Below, piece by piece: positions 11,701 to 20,359 of a DNA stretch of 64,000 bases. The translations under genes and the position numbers were made by a program. The stretch spans positions 1 to 64,000 of the forward strand of contig JAJFLO010000257.1 of NCBI GenBank assembly GCA_021772675.1. The letters are read 5' to 3'. The first letter of the stretch is position 1. Each line of letters opens with the position of its first letter. The notes below the pieces were generated by a model. The model did not search any database and was not told where the DNA came from. It worked only from the letters and a program-made list of their open reading frames with translations. Origin of the DNA: Verrucomicrobiota bacterium (GTDB lineage Bacteria; Verrucomicrobiota; Lentisphaeria; JABSQK01; JAJFLO01).

Positions 11701-13580
11701 AATCTGAAATGCAGAATAGCAAAGACTCGCTTTTTTATCAAATTGGCTGGGAAAAATATAGAGAATTTTCACATCATATTGCCACAAATGGCAAATCACA
11801 TATTTGGTTTCTTTTTGCAGGTGAAGATTCAATATCCAAAAACCTGATAATATATCTAAAAAAGCTCGGTTATCCGACGATTATAATTCAACGGGGAAAC
11901 ACATTTAAGCCCATAAGCAAGGACAGCTATGTAATTAATCCGAATGGCAACGACGATTTGACGAAATTAATAAATATTGTTTCTCTGGAAAAACCGCTAT
12001 TTAAATCATATCAATTTATATATCTTTGGGGAATAACGAATAGAAAATCTAAAAAAGTTTCAATTTCTAATATCGAAAACGATTTAGATTATACTTGCAG
12101 GTACCTCATTTCTATCACGCAATCATTAGCAAATTTAACTCGAAAATATAGTCCCGTAAAATTATGGTTAGTGACTCAACATGTTCATGCATATATCAAA
12201 AACACTCATATAGTACCATCTATCAGCCAAGCTCCGATATGGGGAATCGGCAAAGTTATAGCCATGGAATATTCCAAGATTTGGGGAGGTCTTTTTGATT
12301 TAGATGATAACGACCAATGGGTTAATTTAAAAATAATAATTCATTCAATCTTAAGTCAGGAACCTGAAAGAGAATTTGCAATAAGAGAAGGTGAACTATT
12401 CGTACCGAAATTAACACACAGCGATTTGCTGACTTCCAACGGATCATTTTTAAAAATAAAAAAAAGCGGCACCTATCTTATAACAGGAGGATTAGGCGGT
12501 ATTGGATTAGAGCTTGCAAAATGGCTTGTTAAAAATGGTGCAAGACGAATCATTTTATTAGGACGTTCAAAACTTCCAATTAGGAAAAAATGGAATCAAG
12601 TGCCAGCTAACGACCATAAAACTATCAATCGTATCCAAACAATATTGGAATTAGAGGATAGTGGCGCATCAATTCATCTAGCATCGGTAAACATAGCAAA
12701 TAAACGGGCGTTATTTTCATTTTTCAATAAGTTCAAATCAGAGCAATGGCCCCCGATAATCGGGGTAATCCATGCTGCTGGAATTTTGCACGATTGCGCG
12801 TTGTCAAACTTGACAGTAGATTTGTTGGATGAGGTAACTAAACCAAAAATTACAGGTACGTTTTTATTACACCAGGCATTAAAGAATTGCCCTTTGGACT
12901 TTTTTGTATTGTTTTCATCAATTTCATCAATTTTAGGATCTTCAGGCCAGGCAAATCATGCGGCCGCGAATTCATTTTTAGATTGTTTTTCATTTTTCCG
13001 AAAGACATTAGACCTTCCATGCCAAAGTATAAATTGGGGACCATGGGGTGAAACCGGCGTTGTCTCTCATTTAGATCGCACACATTTCCTGAATAGAGGA
13101 ATAGAGCCATTATCAACAGAAGAAGGATTAAAATCTTTAGAGAAAATAGTCTCAGCCGATGTTACTCAATCATCCGTTATGAAGATCAATTGGCAAAAAT
13201 TTACTGAAATTCATTCAGATTTCGATATATCGCTCATTTCAAAATTTTCATCTCCTGATGAGATTGAGCCACATAGACAATTTAAACAAATCAAGTCTAT
13301 TTCACAGAAGATTCAAAAATTAAAAATAATTGAAAAAGAAAATATTTTAAAAAAATTAATTTCAGAACTTTTACAATGCGCTTCAAACAAGATCGAATCT
13401 CAGGAACCTCTACAAAATTACGGTTTTGATTCGATAATGGCAGTACAGTTGAGAAATGAGATAGAACACCGATTTAGAATAAATTTACCTCAAGATAAAA
13501 TCAAAAATTCAAATGTAACTGAACTTCTTGAGTTTTTGAACAGGGAGCCAAATGTCCACAATAATTCAGATGGAAACTAA
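5769..13580 (+). CDS. FAAL-ACP-KS-AT-MT-KR-ACP polyketide synthase
   Basis: A 2603-residue one-module type I PKS with its own fatty-acid loading unit. Order: fatty-acyl-AMP ligase (about 1-590; YTSGSTETPKGV, LPFFHDMGLI), ACP (Ser637 in GMDSL), ketosynthase (Cys862, His997, His1037, with the canonical 135 and 40 residue spacings), acyltransferase (Ser1320 in GQSIGEY; HAFH at 1420-1423, the malonyl-type signature), C-methyltransferase (EIGGGTGST near 1790), ketoreductase (TGGLGGIG near 2240) and ACP (Ser2555 in GFDSI). There is no dehydratase, enoylreductase or thioesterase. Expected product: a fatty acyl chain extended by C2, alpha-methylated and reduced to the beta-hydroxyl, left on the last ACP. 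In the KR the catalytic Tyr position is His2397 (QANHAAAN) while Ser2384 is kept. The next gene overlaps its end by 29 bp. Confidence 0.93.
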   Translation: MNKFIKFNTLVDLLHYRAKTQTNEDAFIFLDRHGNLETKITYNDIFLAAKTIAAELRNNINEGERVLLLYNTGPEFINALFGCLIANVIAVPAFPPRNNRNVSRIHAIAKDVCARICLTSDSIYDRSKQLFDIVPELQKLILLSTNSISGIREQSKNAASITPETLAILQYTSGSTETPKGVMVNHENFLHNLSFAYNRWELSENSRLISWLPFFHDMGLIAGILLPIFGGFPSILIAPTSFIGNPFVWLDAVSRYRATISVAPNFAYDLCVQKIPRAKRKNLDLSSWKLAINGAEPIKKQTLDSFANTFKECGFEAQALTPGYGLAEATLVVAVGSKRRKYISKKIDADTLTSTQTVVDSRAASHAKFVVGSGQKAPDQTIVIVDPKTKTKRARNNVGEIWLRGASVAKGYWQKKRETKNTFNAYLSDTGEGPFLRTGDLGFLDNDELFITGRLKDLIIIRGMNYYPQDIEESAVKSHPSLILGGAAAFSMETGGIEELVIVLETAKITDKNYEHIVDQVKVSVTETFGIYPRAIILVKKQSIPKTSSGKVQRRFCKKHFLTDNLKIIKLWEDSNTFQTAHKSPRSDEIKSDNNVDSSSPKEDFKQWLIQLIANEIKIHPEVINPSENLSQYGMDSLIAVAIVSKIEKKINRSLPHSTLFDYPSIHNLCDFLFGTENNNERGAFSRYRKDEKIAVIGIGCRFPGANNPDEFWQLLKNGVDAITEVPPDRWDMNSFYDQNRNQTGKMNSKWGGFIDDINSLDFDFFGIAAREAKSMDPQQRQTLEVCWEALEHSCKVPEQLKGSQTGVFVGTCSFDHTLNELSDLSDIGPYAGTGTAHSIIANRLSYFFDFHGPSIVVDTACSSSLTAVHLACQSLRNQDCNMALAGGINLILRPELSISLSMANMIAADGRCKTFDTNANGYVRSEGIGIIVLKRLAEAINDNDKILAIIQGSAINQDGRSNGLTAPNGPSQEAVICQAFKNANIDVGQISYVECHGTGTPLGDPQEIHALNNVLNVGRINRQPCFIGSAKTNIGHAEAAAGIAGLIKVILSIMHEKIPQHLHLSQINSQIKIDETPFKIPQLTSCWPTEYSMKIAGVSSFGFGGTNAHVVVSEFPAMDKCLPEKNDSKLNSARKTHLLTISAKTIPSLKKFIKRYHQFLTENLDTHLGNFCYTANLARSHFDHRHTIAADSVEKMITQLSILKDKLADDTLCIRKLNINRPSKLMFLFTGQGSQYPNMGKVLYGTEPVFRKSLHHCDEILKSLLNKPLLSILYSEDSNDACLINETAYIQPALFSIQYGLIELWKSWGIQPDAVMGQSIGEYAAAYCAGVFTLEEGLTLIATRAKLIQGLPKTGSMAVIFADIKTTSNLIKSHSETVSVAAINGPEIHVIAGITKDVSAILNGATQMGIDHKILHVSHAFHSPLMDPILAKFELISSRIEFQRPHIPFYSTLTSAWISEKNTLLDGNYWTRHIREPVQFHQGILDSIDSEYRIFLEIGPLPALESMVKRAITQIGKSEEILLLHSLNKSEDNRDSMAGSLGKLYSQGKSVNWEGYHINQTHNFIHIPFYPFEKTDLKLEKPNEKSGLTNANTDSNSITSIDFESISTPDIDKLVLNEKQKVESLNKLSIRYIVDVLQTLNIIPKKNGNIGLSSINFDKIPDEKKLLLKYWLHTLDRENLLTFVDGKYITTDKINNFPRYEHLTKDVKRLWESDNYLPKLVTQCGSKLNQVIKGELDPVSLMFPNGSHSLLEDVYKSSVIGNYYNGIIRQIVSNIINSKADTQLIKILEIGGGTGSTASSILPVCHSDSTEYVFTDIGQNFINNAKNRFADYPFISYCVLDIETDPIRQNFTENNFEIIIAANVLHATSDLTQSLKNIRTLLKPGGYLILWELTQSYPWLDITFGLLPGWHVHNDSEFRKNSPLISCKSWNSLLKETEFHNIYWFPSTEKTGLGQHILVSQNTTSTYNSSPNLITEESEMQNSKDSLFYQIGWEKYREFSHHIATNGKSHIWFLFAGEDSISKNLIIYLKKLGYPTIIIQRGNTFKPISKDSYVINPNGNDDLTKLINIVSLEKPLFKSYQFIYLWGITNRKSKKVSISNIENDLDYTCRYLISITQSLANLTRKYSPVKLWLVTQHVHAYIKNTHIVPSISQAPIWGIGKVIAMEYSKIWGGLFDLDDNDQWVNLKIIIHSILSQEPEREFAIREGELFVPKLTHSDLLTSNGSFLKIKKSGTYLITGGLGGIGLELAKWLVKNGARRIILLGRSKLPIRKKWNQVPANDHKTINRIQTILELEDSGASIHLASVNIANKRALFSFFNKFKSEQWPPIIGVIHAAGILHDCALSNLTVDLLDEVTKPKITGTFLLHQALKNCPLDFFVLFSSISSILGSSGQANHAAANSFLDCFSFFRKTLDLPCQSINWGPWGETGVVSHLDRTHFLNRGIEPLSTEEGLKSLEKIVSADVTQSSVMKINWQKFTEIHSDFDISLISKFSSPDEIEPHRQFKQIKSISQKIQKLKIIEKENILKKLISELLQCASNKIESQEPLQNYGFDSIMAVQLRNEIEHRFRINLPQDKIKNSNVTELLEFLNREPNVHNNSDGN

Positions 13581-14997
13581 AAAAATATTTTCGACCTCTC
13601 GTTATATCAGTTGTTCGAATAGTAAAGGTACACTTGTAAGAGGAACGCTGATGCATCTCAGCGGGCAAAGCGTGGTGTTCGAAGTATATAATCCGTTTAG
13701 TTTGCTTCAGTTAAGCGAGGTACTTGGCAGTTTTGAAATACATCTAAACGAAAGAACCATCTATTCCGGCAGAGCAGTTGTAAGCAGTTTGGTGAATACT
13801 GGAATTATATTGGTTGCTCAGGTGACATTGGTCGATCCTTGGAATGATCTAGACATACTATCAGTTCTTAACGATAAGTCTATTTTGACAAATGAAGTTG
13901 ATCGTTTTCTGATCAATTGGCAATCTCAAAATGAAATTGATCCTGATTTCAAAGTATTGAGCAATGATTTCCAAGTCTTTCTCTCTGATCTAAGCCTATG
14001 GCTCCAACAAATTGAAATTTCGATTGAGAATGAGGATATAAATGCTGCAAAAACTATTCGAAATGATCTCGTATATCAAGTAGCCAATCCGATCAGACAC
14101 AAAATAAAGGAATTCTTAGAAAAGTTAGAATTTTTAGCAAAAAATAAAATTCCTCCTGAGTTATCCGATATTCATAAGTCCCATATTAGAAGAGGCGTGC
14201 ACCCCTTTTTGTTGAGTTCACCTTTTGTCTATAGGACATTTTCAAAACCGTTGGGCTATGCGGGCGATTATGAAATGATCAATATGCTTTTAGGAGATCC
14301 GTTAAAAGGGGAAACAATATTTTCGAAAACAGTGAATGTTCTTGTCTTAGAAGCCGATGTTGCTGAAGCACATCGTAATCGGATAAAAGTTTTGACACAA
14401 TTTTTATGTGAAGAATCAAAAAAGAAGCTTACAAAAAATTGTCCTTGCAAAATTCTAAACATAGCATGTGGCCCCTCAAGAGAAGTTGTTAAATTCATTA
14501 CACATCATGAAGAGTCGGCAAAATGTAATATTACGCTAATAGATTTTGAAAAAAAGGCCTTAGATTTCGCAAAAAAGGAAATTACAGAAACTTGCGAAAA
14601 ACTTCATTCGACGATACAAACCCAATTTATTGAAAAATCAATTGATATATTACTCCGAGAAGCTATTTCTCCCCGGGATGCGGGCTCGAATGACCAGGTT
14701 GAAAAATATGACATTTTATATTGTGCAGGTTTGTTTGACTATCTTACAGATTCCGTATGTCAACGCTTAATTTCTCTATTTTTCAGCAAATTGAATGATA
14801 ACGGGGTAATGATGGTAACGAATGTACACCCCAATAATCCTCAAAAATATTTTATGGAATACCTGTTAGAATGGAATATTTTCGTCCGTGACGAACAAGA
14901 GCTTAAAAGTCTAAATATTACTGGCGGTGCATCCGAAGTATTCGTTGACGATACGGGAGTAAATATATTTCTAAAGATTCGAAATAAAATGATATAA
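13552..14997 (+). CDS. PilZ-like domain / SAM methyltransferase, PhcB-type
   Basis: A 481-residue protein. Residues about 20-110 look like a PilZ-type beta domain (RGTLMHLSGQSVVFEVYNPF ... LNERTIYSGRAVV), a helical linker follows, then HPFLLSSPFVYRTFSKPLG and YAGDYEM near 220-245. A class I SAM-methyltransferase with motif I LNIACGPSREVV near 300 and acidic strand TLIDFE completes it. The YAGDY segment followed by EADVAEAHRNRIKVL is what I recall from proteins annotated as 3-hydroxypalmitic acid methyl ester biosynthesis enzymes (PhcB relatives). The start lies 29 bp inside the PKS gene in another frame, so the two are probably translationally coupled, and the kinase gene starts 3 bp after the stop. 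Likely role: O-methylation of the PKS-derived acid. Classical PilZ RxxxR is not clear, so c-di-GMP binding is doubtful. Confidence 0.72.
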   Translation: MSTIIQMETKKIFSTSRYISCSNSKGTLVRGTLMHLSGQSVVFEVYNPFSLLQLSEVLGSFEIHLNERTIYSGRAVVSSLVNTGIILVAQVTLVDPWNDLDILSVLNDKSILTNEVDRFLINWQSQNEIDPDFKVLSNDFQVFLSDLSLWLQQIEISIENEDINAAKTIRNDLVYQVANPIRHKIKEFLEKLEFLAKNKIPPELSDIHKSHIRRGVHPFLLSSPFVYRTFSKPLGYAGDYEMINMLLGDPLKGETIFSKTVNVLVLEADVAEAHRNRIKVLTQFLCEESKKKLTKNCPCKILNIACGPSREVVKFITHHEESAKCNITLIDFEKKALDFAKKEITETCEKLHSTIQTQFIEKSIDILLREAISPRDAGSNDQVEKYDILYCAGLFDYLTDSVCQRLISLFFSKLNDNGVMMVTNVHPNNPQKYFMEYLLEWNIFVRDEQELKSLNITGGASEVFVDDTGVNIFLKIRNKMI

Positions 14998-15000
14998 AAC

Positions 15001-17679
15001 ATGAATGAACTCCATAGAAACGAAGATAAGCAGATACGGAATGCATTTCAAGAGCGTGAAAATAAAATTTTAATTCAGAGAACCAGAATAGCCAGTTACC
15101 TATTGATTATATGCGGAATGGGAACTGGATTAATTGATCCATTTGTATACCCGGATGCAGCAAAACTTTTATTTATTGATCGTGCGTGTTTTACTCTTTT
15201 CGTTATATTCATCTTATGTTTAACCTACACGACGGCAGGGAAGAAAAATACTCGTATACTGGCGATGAGCTTTATTTATACATTATTGGCTGCTCATGGA
15301 ATCATGCTGTTATTCACCGGAGGTTATACCAGCACCTATTATATTGGATTTCCTATAATCCTCCTTCTAGGAATTTCACTCCTTTTCCCATTATCAGCGA
15401 AAGAATGTATATCCACCTGCTTGGTATCACTTCTCCTCTATTTCGGAATATGCAGTATAGAACTATATTTTAACGGATCACATGCAGTAAACTGGAATCG
15501 TACATTTATCAGTAATACAGTTTTTTTGATAGATTTTTTATTAATAATCTCGGTTTCAGGTTTTTTTACATTTAAGCTTCGATTTCATGATTTTGAGTTA
15601 CAATATGAACTTGACCAAAATAAAAAACATTTAGAAAATTCATACAGGAAGCTGGAGGAATTAGATAACGCCAAAAGTAAGTTTTTCGCTAATATATCTC
15701 ACGAGCTGAGAACTCCATTAACACTTATACTTTCTCCCTTAGAGCAGATCAGAAAAGATCAGAATTTAACGGCAAATGCAAAAGTAAAGGATACGTTAGA
15801 TTTAATGTTCAGCAATGCTATGCGTCTGCTGTCCCTTATAAACGATCTTCTGGATCTGGTTCGTATGGAAGAAGGAAAAATTGCACTAAAATTTACGACG
15901 TTTAATCTTAATGAATTATTGTCAGGATTGGTAAGTTCAGTAAAACATGCTGCTGAAAACAAACAATTGGCAGTCAAGTTTATTGAGAAAGATTCGACTC
16001 CGGTTTTGATAAACGCGGATAAAGATAAGATAGAAAAAGGATTCTTAAACATTCTCTTTAATGCAATAAAGTTTACGCCTAAAAACGGTATTATTGACAT
16101 CGTAATTTCTTCAGAAAATGATGATGCTTTAATCGATATCATTGATAACGGCATAGGCATTGATAGCAATAAATTAGGCTCCGTATTTAATCGGTTCTGG
16201 CAAGACGAAGACAGTGCGGTTTCAACAAAACAAGGAACTGGAATTGGATTAGCACTTGCCAAAGAAATCGTCGATTTGCATGGCGGTACTATTGATGTAT
16301 CCAGCACAAAAGGAAAGGGAACAACGTTTACAATCAAATTGAAAAAAAGTAACGATTCTGTTCCGGATGATACATCTGCTGCCGAAGTCAATGATGCCTG
16401 GTTATCCAATTTATATAAAAGAGCAAAGCATTATCAATTAAATGAAACCCCTGTCGATACGACCCTTATTGCTGATCAAACATCAAAATCTGATTTTTTA
16501 AAACATACATTATTGCTTGTTGAAGATGAACCGGATATGCAACGGTTTCTAAAATCAGAATTAATTGATAAATATAACATCATATCTGCTGGTGATGGTG
16601 CAGAAGGCCTAAAACTAGCAGAGGAATATCAACCCGATTTGGTTTTGACAGATTATACGCTGCCTAATATGGATGGCATTACCTTGTGTAAAAGAATAAA
16701 ATCATCCCCAATTCTGTTACCTACAAAAATCATCCTTGTAACGGCTCGAGCCGATGATCAAACAAAAATCAAAGCGCTCGAGGCAGGTGTTGATGATTTT
16801 CTGGCAAAACCATTCAGTACCACCGAATTAAAAACTCGTCTCGCCAATATCCTTCTCAATTCACAGCTTGAGCGAGAATTACAAAACCAGAATCAGGTAC
16901 TGGAAAATACCCTGCGACAGCTACAGGAGACGGAGTCACAGCTTATTCAGGCTGAACGATTGTCAGCGCTGGGACACTTATCCGCAGGCATAATGCACGA
17001 AATTAATAATCCGGTTAATTTTATGATGACCGCGATCAGTTTCCTGCGAAGTGATTTGGAGGACCCGACGCCGGATGTCGTTGAAACAATTGATGATATT
17101 GAAGGAGGATTAAAGCGAGTCAGAGATATTATTTCAGATCTAAAAGGATTTGCATACGGAAATTCAGACAACATAAAAGAAGAATGTAGTTTAAAAACAG
17201 TTATTGATACTGCAAAGAGATTATTAGCTGATGAAATTACAGAAGACATATCAATAAACGTGTCAACGGATCAGGATGACTTTGTCATCGGCAACCACAA
17301 TCAGTTAACACAGCTGTTTGTGAATTTGATGCAAAATTCAATTCAAGCAACCAGACAAAATGTTGAGAAACGTAAAAATCGTCAAATTAATATTAAAATT
17401 TGCACTGACAAAAATTACAGCATTATCTCAATTAGAGATAACGGATGCGGGATAGAAGATAAAATATCAGCTAATATTTTTGATCCCTTTTTTACAACTA
17501 AAGATGTCGGGGAAGGAACTGGTCTCGGGTTGAGTATCTGTCACACAATAATCAAAAAGCATAATGGCGAGATTTCTGTCAATAGCCAACCCGATGACTA
17601 TACAGAATTTATAATAAAACTTTCGGCATCGACACCATCGACACATGAATCATTTGTACTGGAAACACACACAGCATAA
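15001..17679 (+). CDS. Six-TM hybrid sensor kinase (TM-HK-REC-HK)
   Basis: An 892-residue membrane sensor. Residues about 28-200 hold five to six membrane helices with almost no periplasmic domain, as in sensors of hydrophobic ligands. Then come a HisKA domain with His234 in [12 protein letters not shown], an ATPase domain ([18 protein letters not shown]), a receiver with Asp551 in [13 protein letters not shown], a coiled-coil linker ([20 protein letters not shown]) and a second kinase with His666 in [10 protein letters not shown] and ATPase motifs RDNGCGIE and [12 protein letters not shown]. Both kinase units look intact. The gene follows the methyltransferase by 3 bp, so synthesis and sensing are one transcript. 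This arrangement parallels phcB-phcS in Ralstonia; orthology is not proven. Confidence 0.88.
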   Translation: MNELHRNEDKQIRNAFQERENKILIQRTRIASYLLIICGMGTGLIDPFVYPDAAKLLFIDRACFTLFVIFILCLTYTTAGKKNTRILAMSFIYTLLAAHGIMLLFTGGYTSTYYIGFPIILLLGISLLFPLSAKECISTCLVSLLLYFGICSIELYFNGSHAVNWNRTFISNTVFLIDFLLIISVSGFFTFKLRFHDFELQYELDQNKKHLENSYRKLEELDNAKSKFFANISHELRTPLTLILSPLEQIRKDQNLTANAKVKDTLDLMFSNAMRLLSLINDLLDLVRMEEGKIALKFTTFNLNELLSGLVSSVKHAAENKQLAVKFIEKDSTPVLINADKDKIEKGFLNILFNAIKFTPKNGIIDIVISSENDDALIDIIDNGIGIDSNKLGSVFNRFWQDEDSAVSTKQGTGIGLALAKEIVDLHGGTIDVSSTKGKGTTFTIKLKKSNDSVPDDTSAAEVNDAWLSNLYKRAKHYQLNETPVDTTLIADQTSKSDFLKHTLLLVEDEPDMQRFLKSELIDKYNIISAGDGAEGLKLAEEYQPDLVLTDYTLPNMDGITLCKRIKSSPILLPTKIILVTARADDQTKIKALEAGVDDFLAKPFSTTELKTRLANILLNSQLERELQNQNQVLENTLRQLQETESQLIQAERLSALGHLSAGIMHEINNPVNFMMTAISFLRSDLEDPTPDVVETIDDIEGGLKRVRDIISDLKGFAYGNSDNIKEECSLKTVIDTAKRLLADEITEDISINVSTDQDDFVIGNHNQLTQLFVNLMQNSIQATRQNVEKRKNRQINIKICTDKNYSIISIRDNGCGIEDKISANIFDPFFTTKDVGEGTGLGLSICHTIIKKHNGEISVNSQPDDYTEFIIKLSASTPSTHESFVLETHTA

Positions 17680-18052
17680 CGTTGACTCGGAACAAACTTT
17701 GCGGCGAGAATGCTTAGATTGCCTGTATTCAATGGTTTGACGCAGATGAGCGAATGACAGTGTTAAGTTCTGTTGAGCAGAATCGCGAGACAATTTAAGA
17801 CTTTGAATTTAAGTGATATACGCTTTTGTAGCAGAAGAATTGTGAGAAATCTGGGTTAAATTAACGAAATAACCATAGATCATCATTGTAATATTGTTGG
17901 ATAACAAGTTGAATCAATTCCAATTAAATTAAAATTTCAGATGTTATGTTGGAATATTTCGTATTTAACTGACGGTTGATAGCTTATACTATTAGTTATT
18001 TGTTGTAAAAATAAATGAACTGACTCTAACATGTAGGGATAGATATATACTT
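17680..18052. other. Gene-free stretch before the TonB receptor gene
   Basis: No reading frame, tRNA or strong terminator was seen in 373 bp. A -10-like TATACT is at 17985-17990 without a convincing -35. The receptor may therefore have its own promoter, or be read through from the kinase gene. Confidence 0.5.
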
Positions 18053-20287
18053 GTGAACAATATTTCTCACCATATCCTGAATAGCATACCATACCCCTCC
18101 CATTTATCATTATTGTTGATGTTGATCGGTGTTTCCGGTTTAAACGCTGATAGTAATATAAATGAAAGAGGTAAAGATGAATATTATCAATTGGAAACAA
18201 TTATAGTCACGGCTGAAAAGCGTCCTAATGATGCTCAGAAAACACCCATATCTTTGACCACATTTACTGAAAAACTTATAACCAGCACAAACATTGATGA
18301 GATTACAGATATCGCACTAAGAACTCCCGGTCTTACAATTGGCAATAACAGCAATACAAGTGCACCTGAGTTGTACATTCGAGGCGTAGGGACAAGAGCT
18401 TTTAGTACAGCTTCTGACACCAGTATAGGAATTTATGTCGATGATATCTATATAAGTCGAGCTGGTGCGTTATTTTTTGATTTATTTGATCTTGAACAAA
18501 TTGAAGTTCTTCGCGGACCGCAAGGAACACTATATGGGAGAAATACAATTGGCGGTGCGATTCGCATTACAACAAAAAAACCTACAAACGAATTCCATAT
18601 AGAAGAACGAATAAAAGTTGGTAATTTTAATCTATTCGATATTGCGGGGACAATTAGTGGTCCGATTACCAAAGATATAGCATTAGGAAGGTTGTCTTAC
18701 CATTTAAGAGATAGAGATGGATTTAATAAAAACATCTTTAATGAAGATAAACTTGCTGATGTCGACAGCATTGCCAGCCGGGGAACTTTATGGTTGTTTC
18801 CAACTAATGACATTTCTCTGGAGTTAGGAGCTGATTATCAAAAAGACCGGCCAAATGCAATTGTTTATAAACCTGAAATAATCAGCAATATCAAAAACAA
18901 CGGGACCGATATAGGTATATCCATAAATGATCCACCGTTTAATCACGTTGAACCTAGTAATAATTTTGAAGTAAATCATGGCAGTCGAAACACTAGTGAC
19001 AAACGAGATATTTGGGGAGTATCCGGAAAACTAACCTGGGATATTGATAATCTAACGCTGATGTCTCTAAGTTCATTCCGAAAACTCGATATTGATCTTA
19101 TTGATAACCCAGATGGTATAGGATTATCTTTTTTCGACCTCCTGCTCAAAAAGGAACAAAAGCAGTTTTTGCAGGAATTACGACTCTCAAATAAAAAAGG
19201 AACAGATTTCAAATGGATCGCAGGTCTATTTTATTTCCGAGAAAAATCTGCTGAACATGCAAAAGTACTTGCTGAAGACTTCTCATTACTTCTAGGCCAA
19301 GCAGACTTTAGTGCTACAAACATTTCAGAGACTAAGTCAGAGAATTTTGCCATTTTTGGGGATTTAACATTTAGTTTAACAGATCGTTTAAATTTGAATT
19401 TGGGGATTCGTTACTCATATGAAAAAAAAGAGTTTGAATTAGAACGATTGAATAACGTGATTTTTCCAAGTTTACCAAAATCAAGTGATCAAGAAAATTG
19501 GGATGCACTGACACCTAAAATCGGTTTACAATTTCAACAGTCTGATGATTTGTTATGGTATGGGATTGTCTCAAGGGGATTTAAGAGTGGTGGCTACAAT
19601 TCATTTCAAACTACTCAACCAACATTGCAAGGCCCGTTTGATCCAGAATATTTAACTGCCTATGAAATTGGTGTAAAATCCATGTGGATAGATAAACGTT
19701 TGAGATTAAATGCAGCACTATTTTATTATGAACACAAAGATTTGCAGGTTCAGACATTCATACAAAATGTTGTAGAAATTAGAAATGCAGCAAAAGCAAG
19801 AGATTTTGGGATGGAGATTGAAATTATCAATCAATTTTTACGGCGGTTGGAAATCTCAGGTAGCATTGCATTTCTTGAAACTGAGTATACCAATTTTAAG
19901 AATTCCCCTAATAAGAATAATCCGGATGTGTCAGGAAATGCCTTGATTCGAGCTCCAAGATTTAGCTCAAACATTGCGGTTCAATATACGATTCCCATAC
20001 TTAATTATGGCGAAATTAAAGCACGCTGTGAGTATCAATACCAAAGCCGCGTTTACTTAACCGAAACAAATGAAAGTCTTTTGAGTCAGGCAGGATTTAA
20101 CACAGTCAATGCAAAGTTGTCCTATATCACCGCAAATGAACGATTGTCGATAGCAATTTATGGCGAAAATCTTACAAATGAAGAAATTATCAATGTTGCC
20201 TCGGATTTTCGCGATGACTTTGGCACAGTTGTCAGATCATTCAGTCCACCAAGAACATACGGTTTAGAAATCACCTATCGTTATTAA
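18053..20287 (+). CDS. TonB-dependent outer-membrane receptor
   Basis: A 744-residue receptor starting at GTG. A signal peptide (HLSLLLMLIGVSGLNA) is followed by a TonB-box-like ETIIVTAEKR and the plug domain (ALRTPGLTIGNNSNTSAPEL, YIRGVGTRAFSTASDTSIG, VDDIYISR, LRGPQGTLYGRNTIGGAI). The 22-strand barrel follows (WYGIVSRGFKSGGYN, YEIGVKSMW) and the chain ends YGLEITYRY with the C-terminal aromatic of outer-membrane proteins. Length and motifs are normal for the family. It imports ligands at the expense of the TonB-ExbBD system, which is not in this window. Standing between the sensor kinase and the NRPS-like gene, it probably takes up the cluster product or a complex of it; this is inferred from position. 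Confidence 0.93.
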   Translation: MNNISHHILNSIPYPSHLSLLLMLIGVSGLNADSNINERGKDEYYQLETIIVTAEKRPNDAQKTPISLTTFTEKLITSTNIDEITDIALRTPGLTIGNNSNTSAPELYIRGVGTRAFSTASDTSIGIYVDDIYISRAGALFFDLFDLEQIEVLRGPQGTLYGRNTIGGAIRITTKKPTNEFHIEERIKVGNFNLFDIAGTISGPITKDIALGRLSYHLRDRDGFNKNIFNEDKLADVDSIASRGTLWLFPTNDISLELGADYQKDRPNAIVYKPEIISNIKNNGTDIGISINDPPFNHVEPSNNFEVNHGSRNTSDKRDIWGVSGKLTWDIDNLTLMSLSSFRKLDIDLIDNPDGIGLSFFDLLLKKEQKQFLQELRLSNKKGTDFKWIAGLFYFREKSAEHAKVLAEDFSLLLGQADFSATNISETKSENFAIFGDLTFSLTDRLNLNLGIRYSYEKKEFELERLNNVIFPSLPKSSDQENWDALTPKIGLQFQQSDDLLWYGIVSRGFKSGGYNSFQTTQPTLQGPFDPEYLTAYEIGVKSMWIDKRLRLNAALFYYEHKDLQVQTFIQNVVEIRNAAKARDFGMEIEIINQFLRRLEISGSIAFLETEYTNFKNSPNKNNPDVSGNALIRAPRFSSNIAVQYTIPILNYGEIKARCEYQYQSRVYLTETNESLLSQAGFNTVNAKLSYITANERLSIAIYGENLTNEEIINVASDFRDDFGTVVRSFSPPRTYGLEITYRY

Positions 20288-20359
20288 TTCCGGTATTGTA
20301 TATTTTTAATTCATAAACTATAAATTCTTCTAGAGGCCAAATTGCATGGCAAATAAAAT

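Noticed and set aside
15759-16409. Long antisense open frame inside the hybrid kinase gene
   Set aside because: Low-complexity Ser/Leu/Ile-rich translation typical of the complement of AT-rich coding DNA; the sense frame has full domain motifs.
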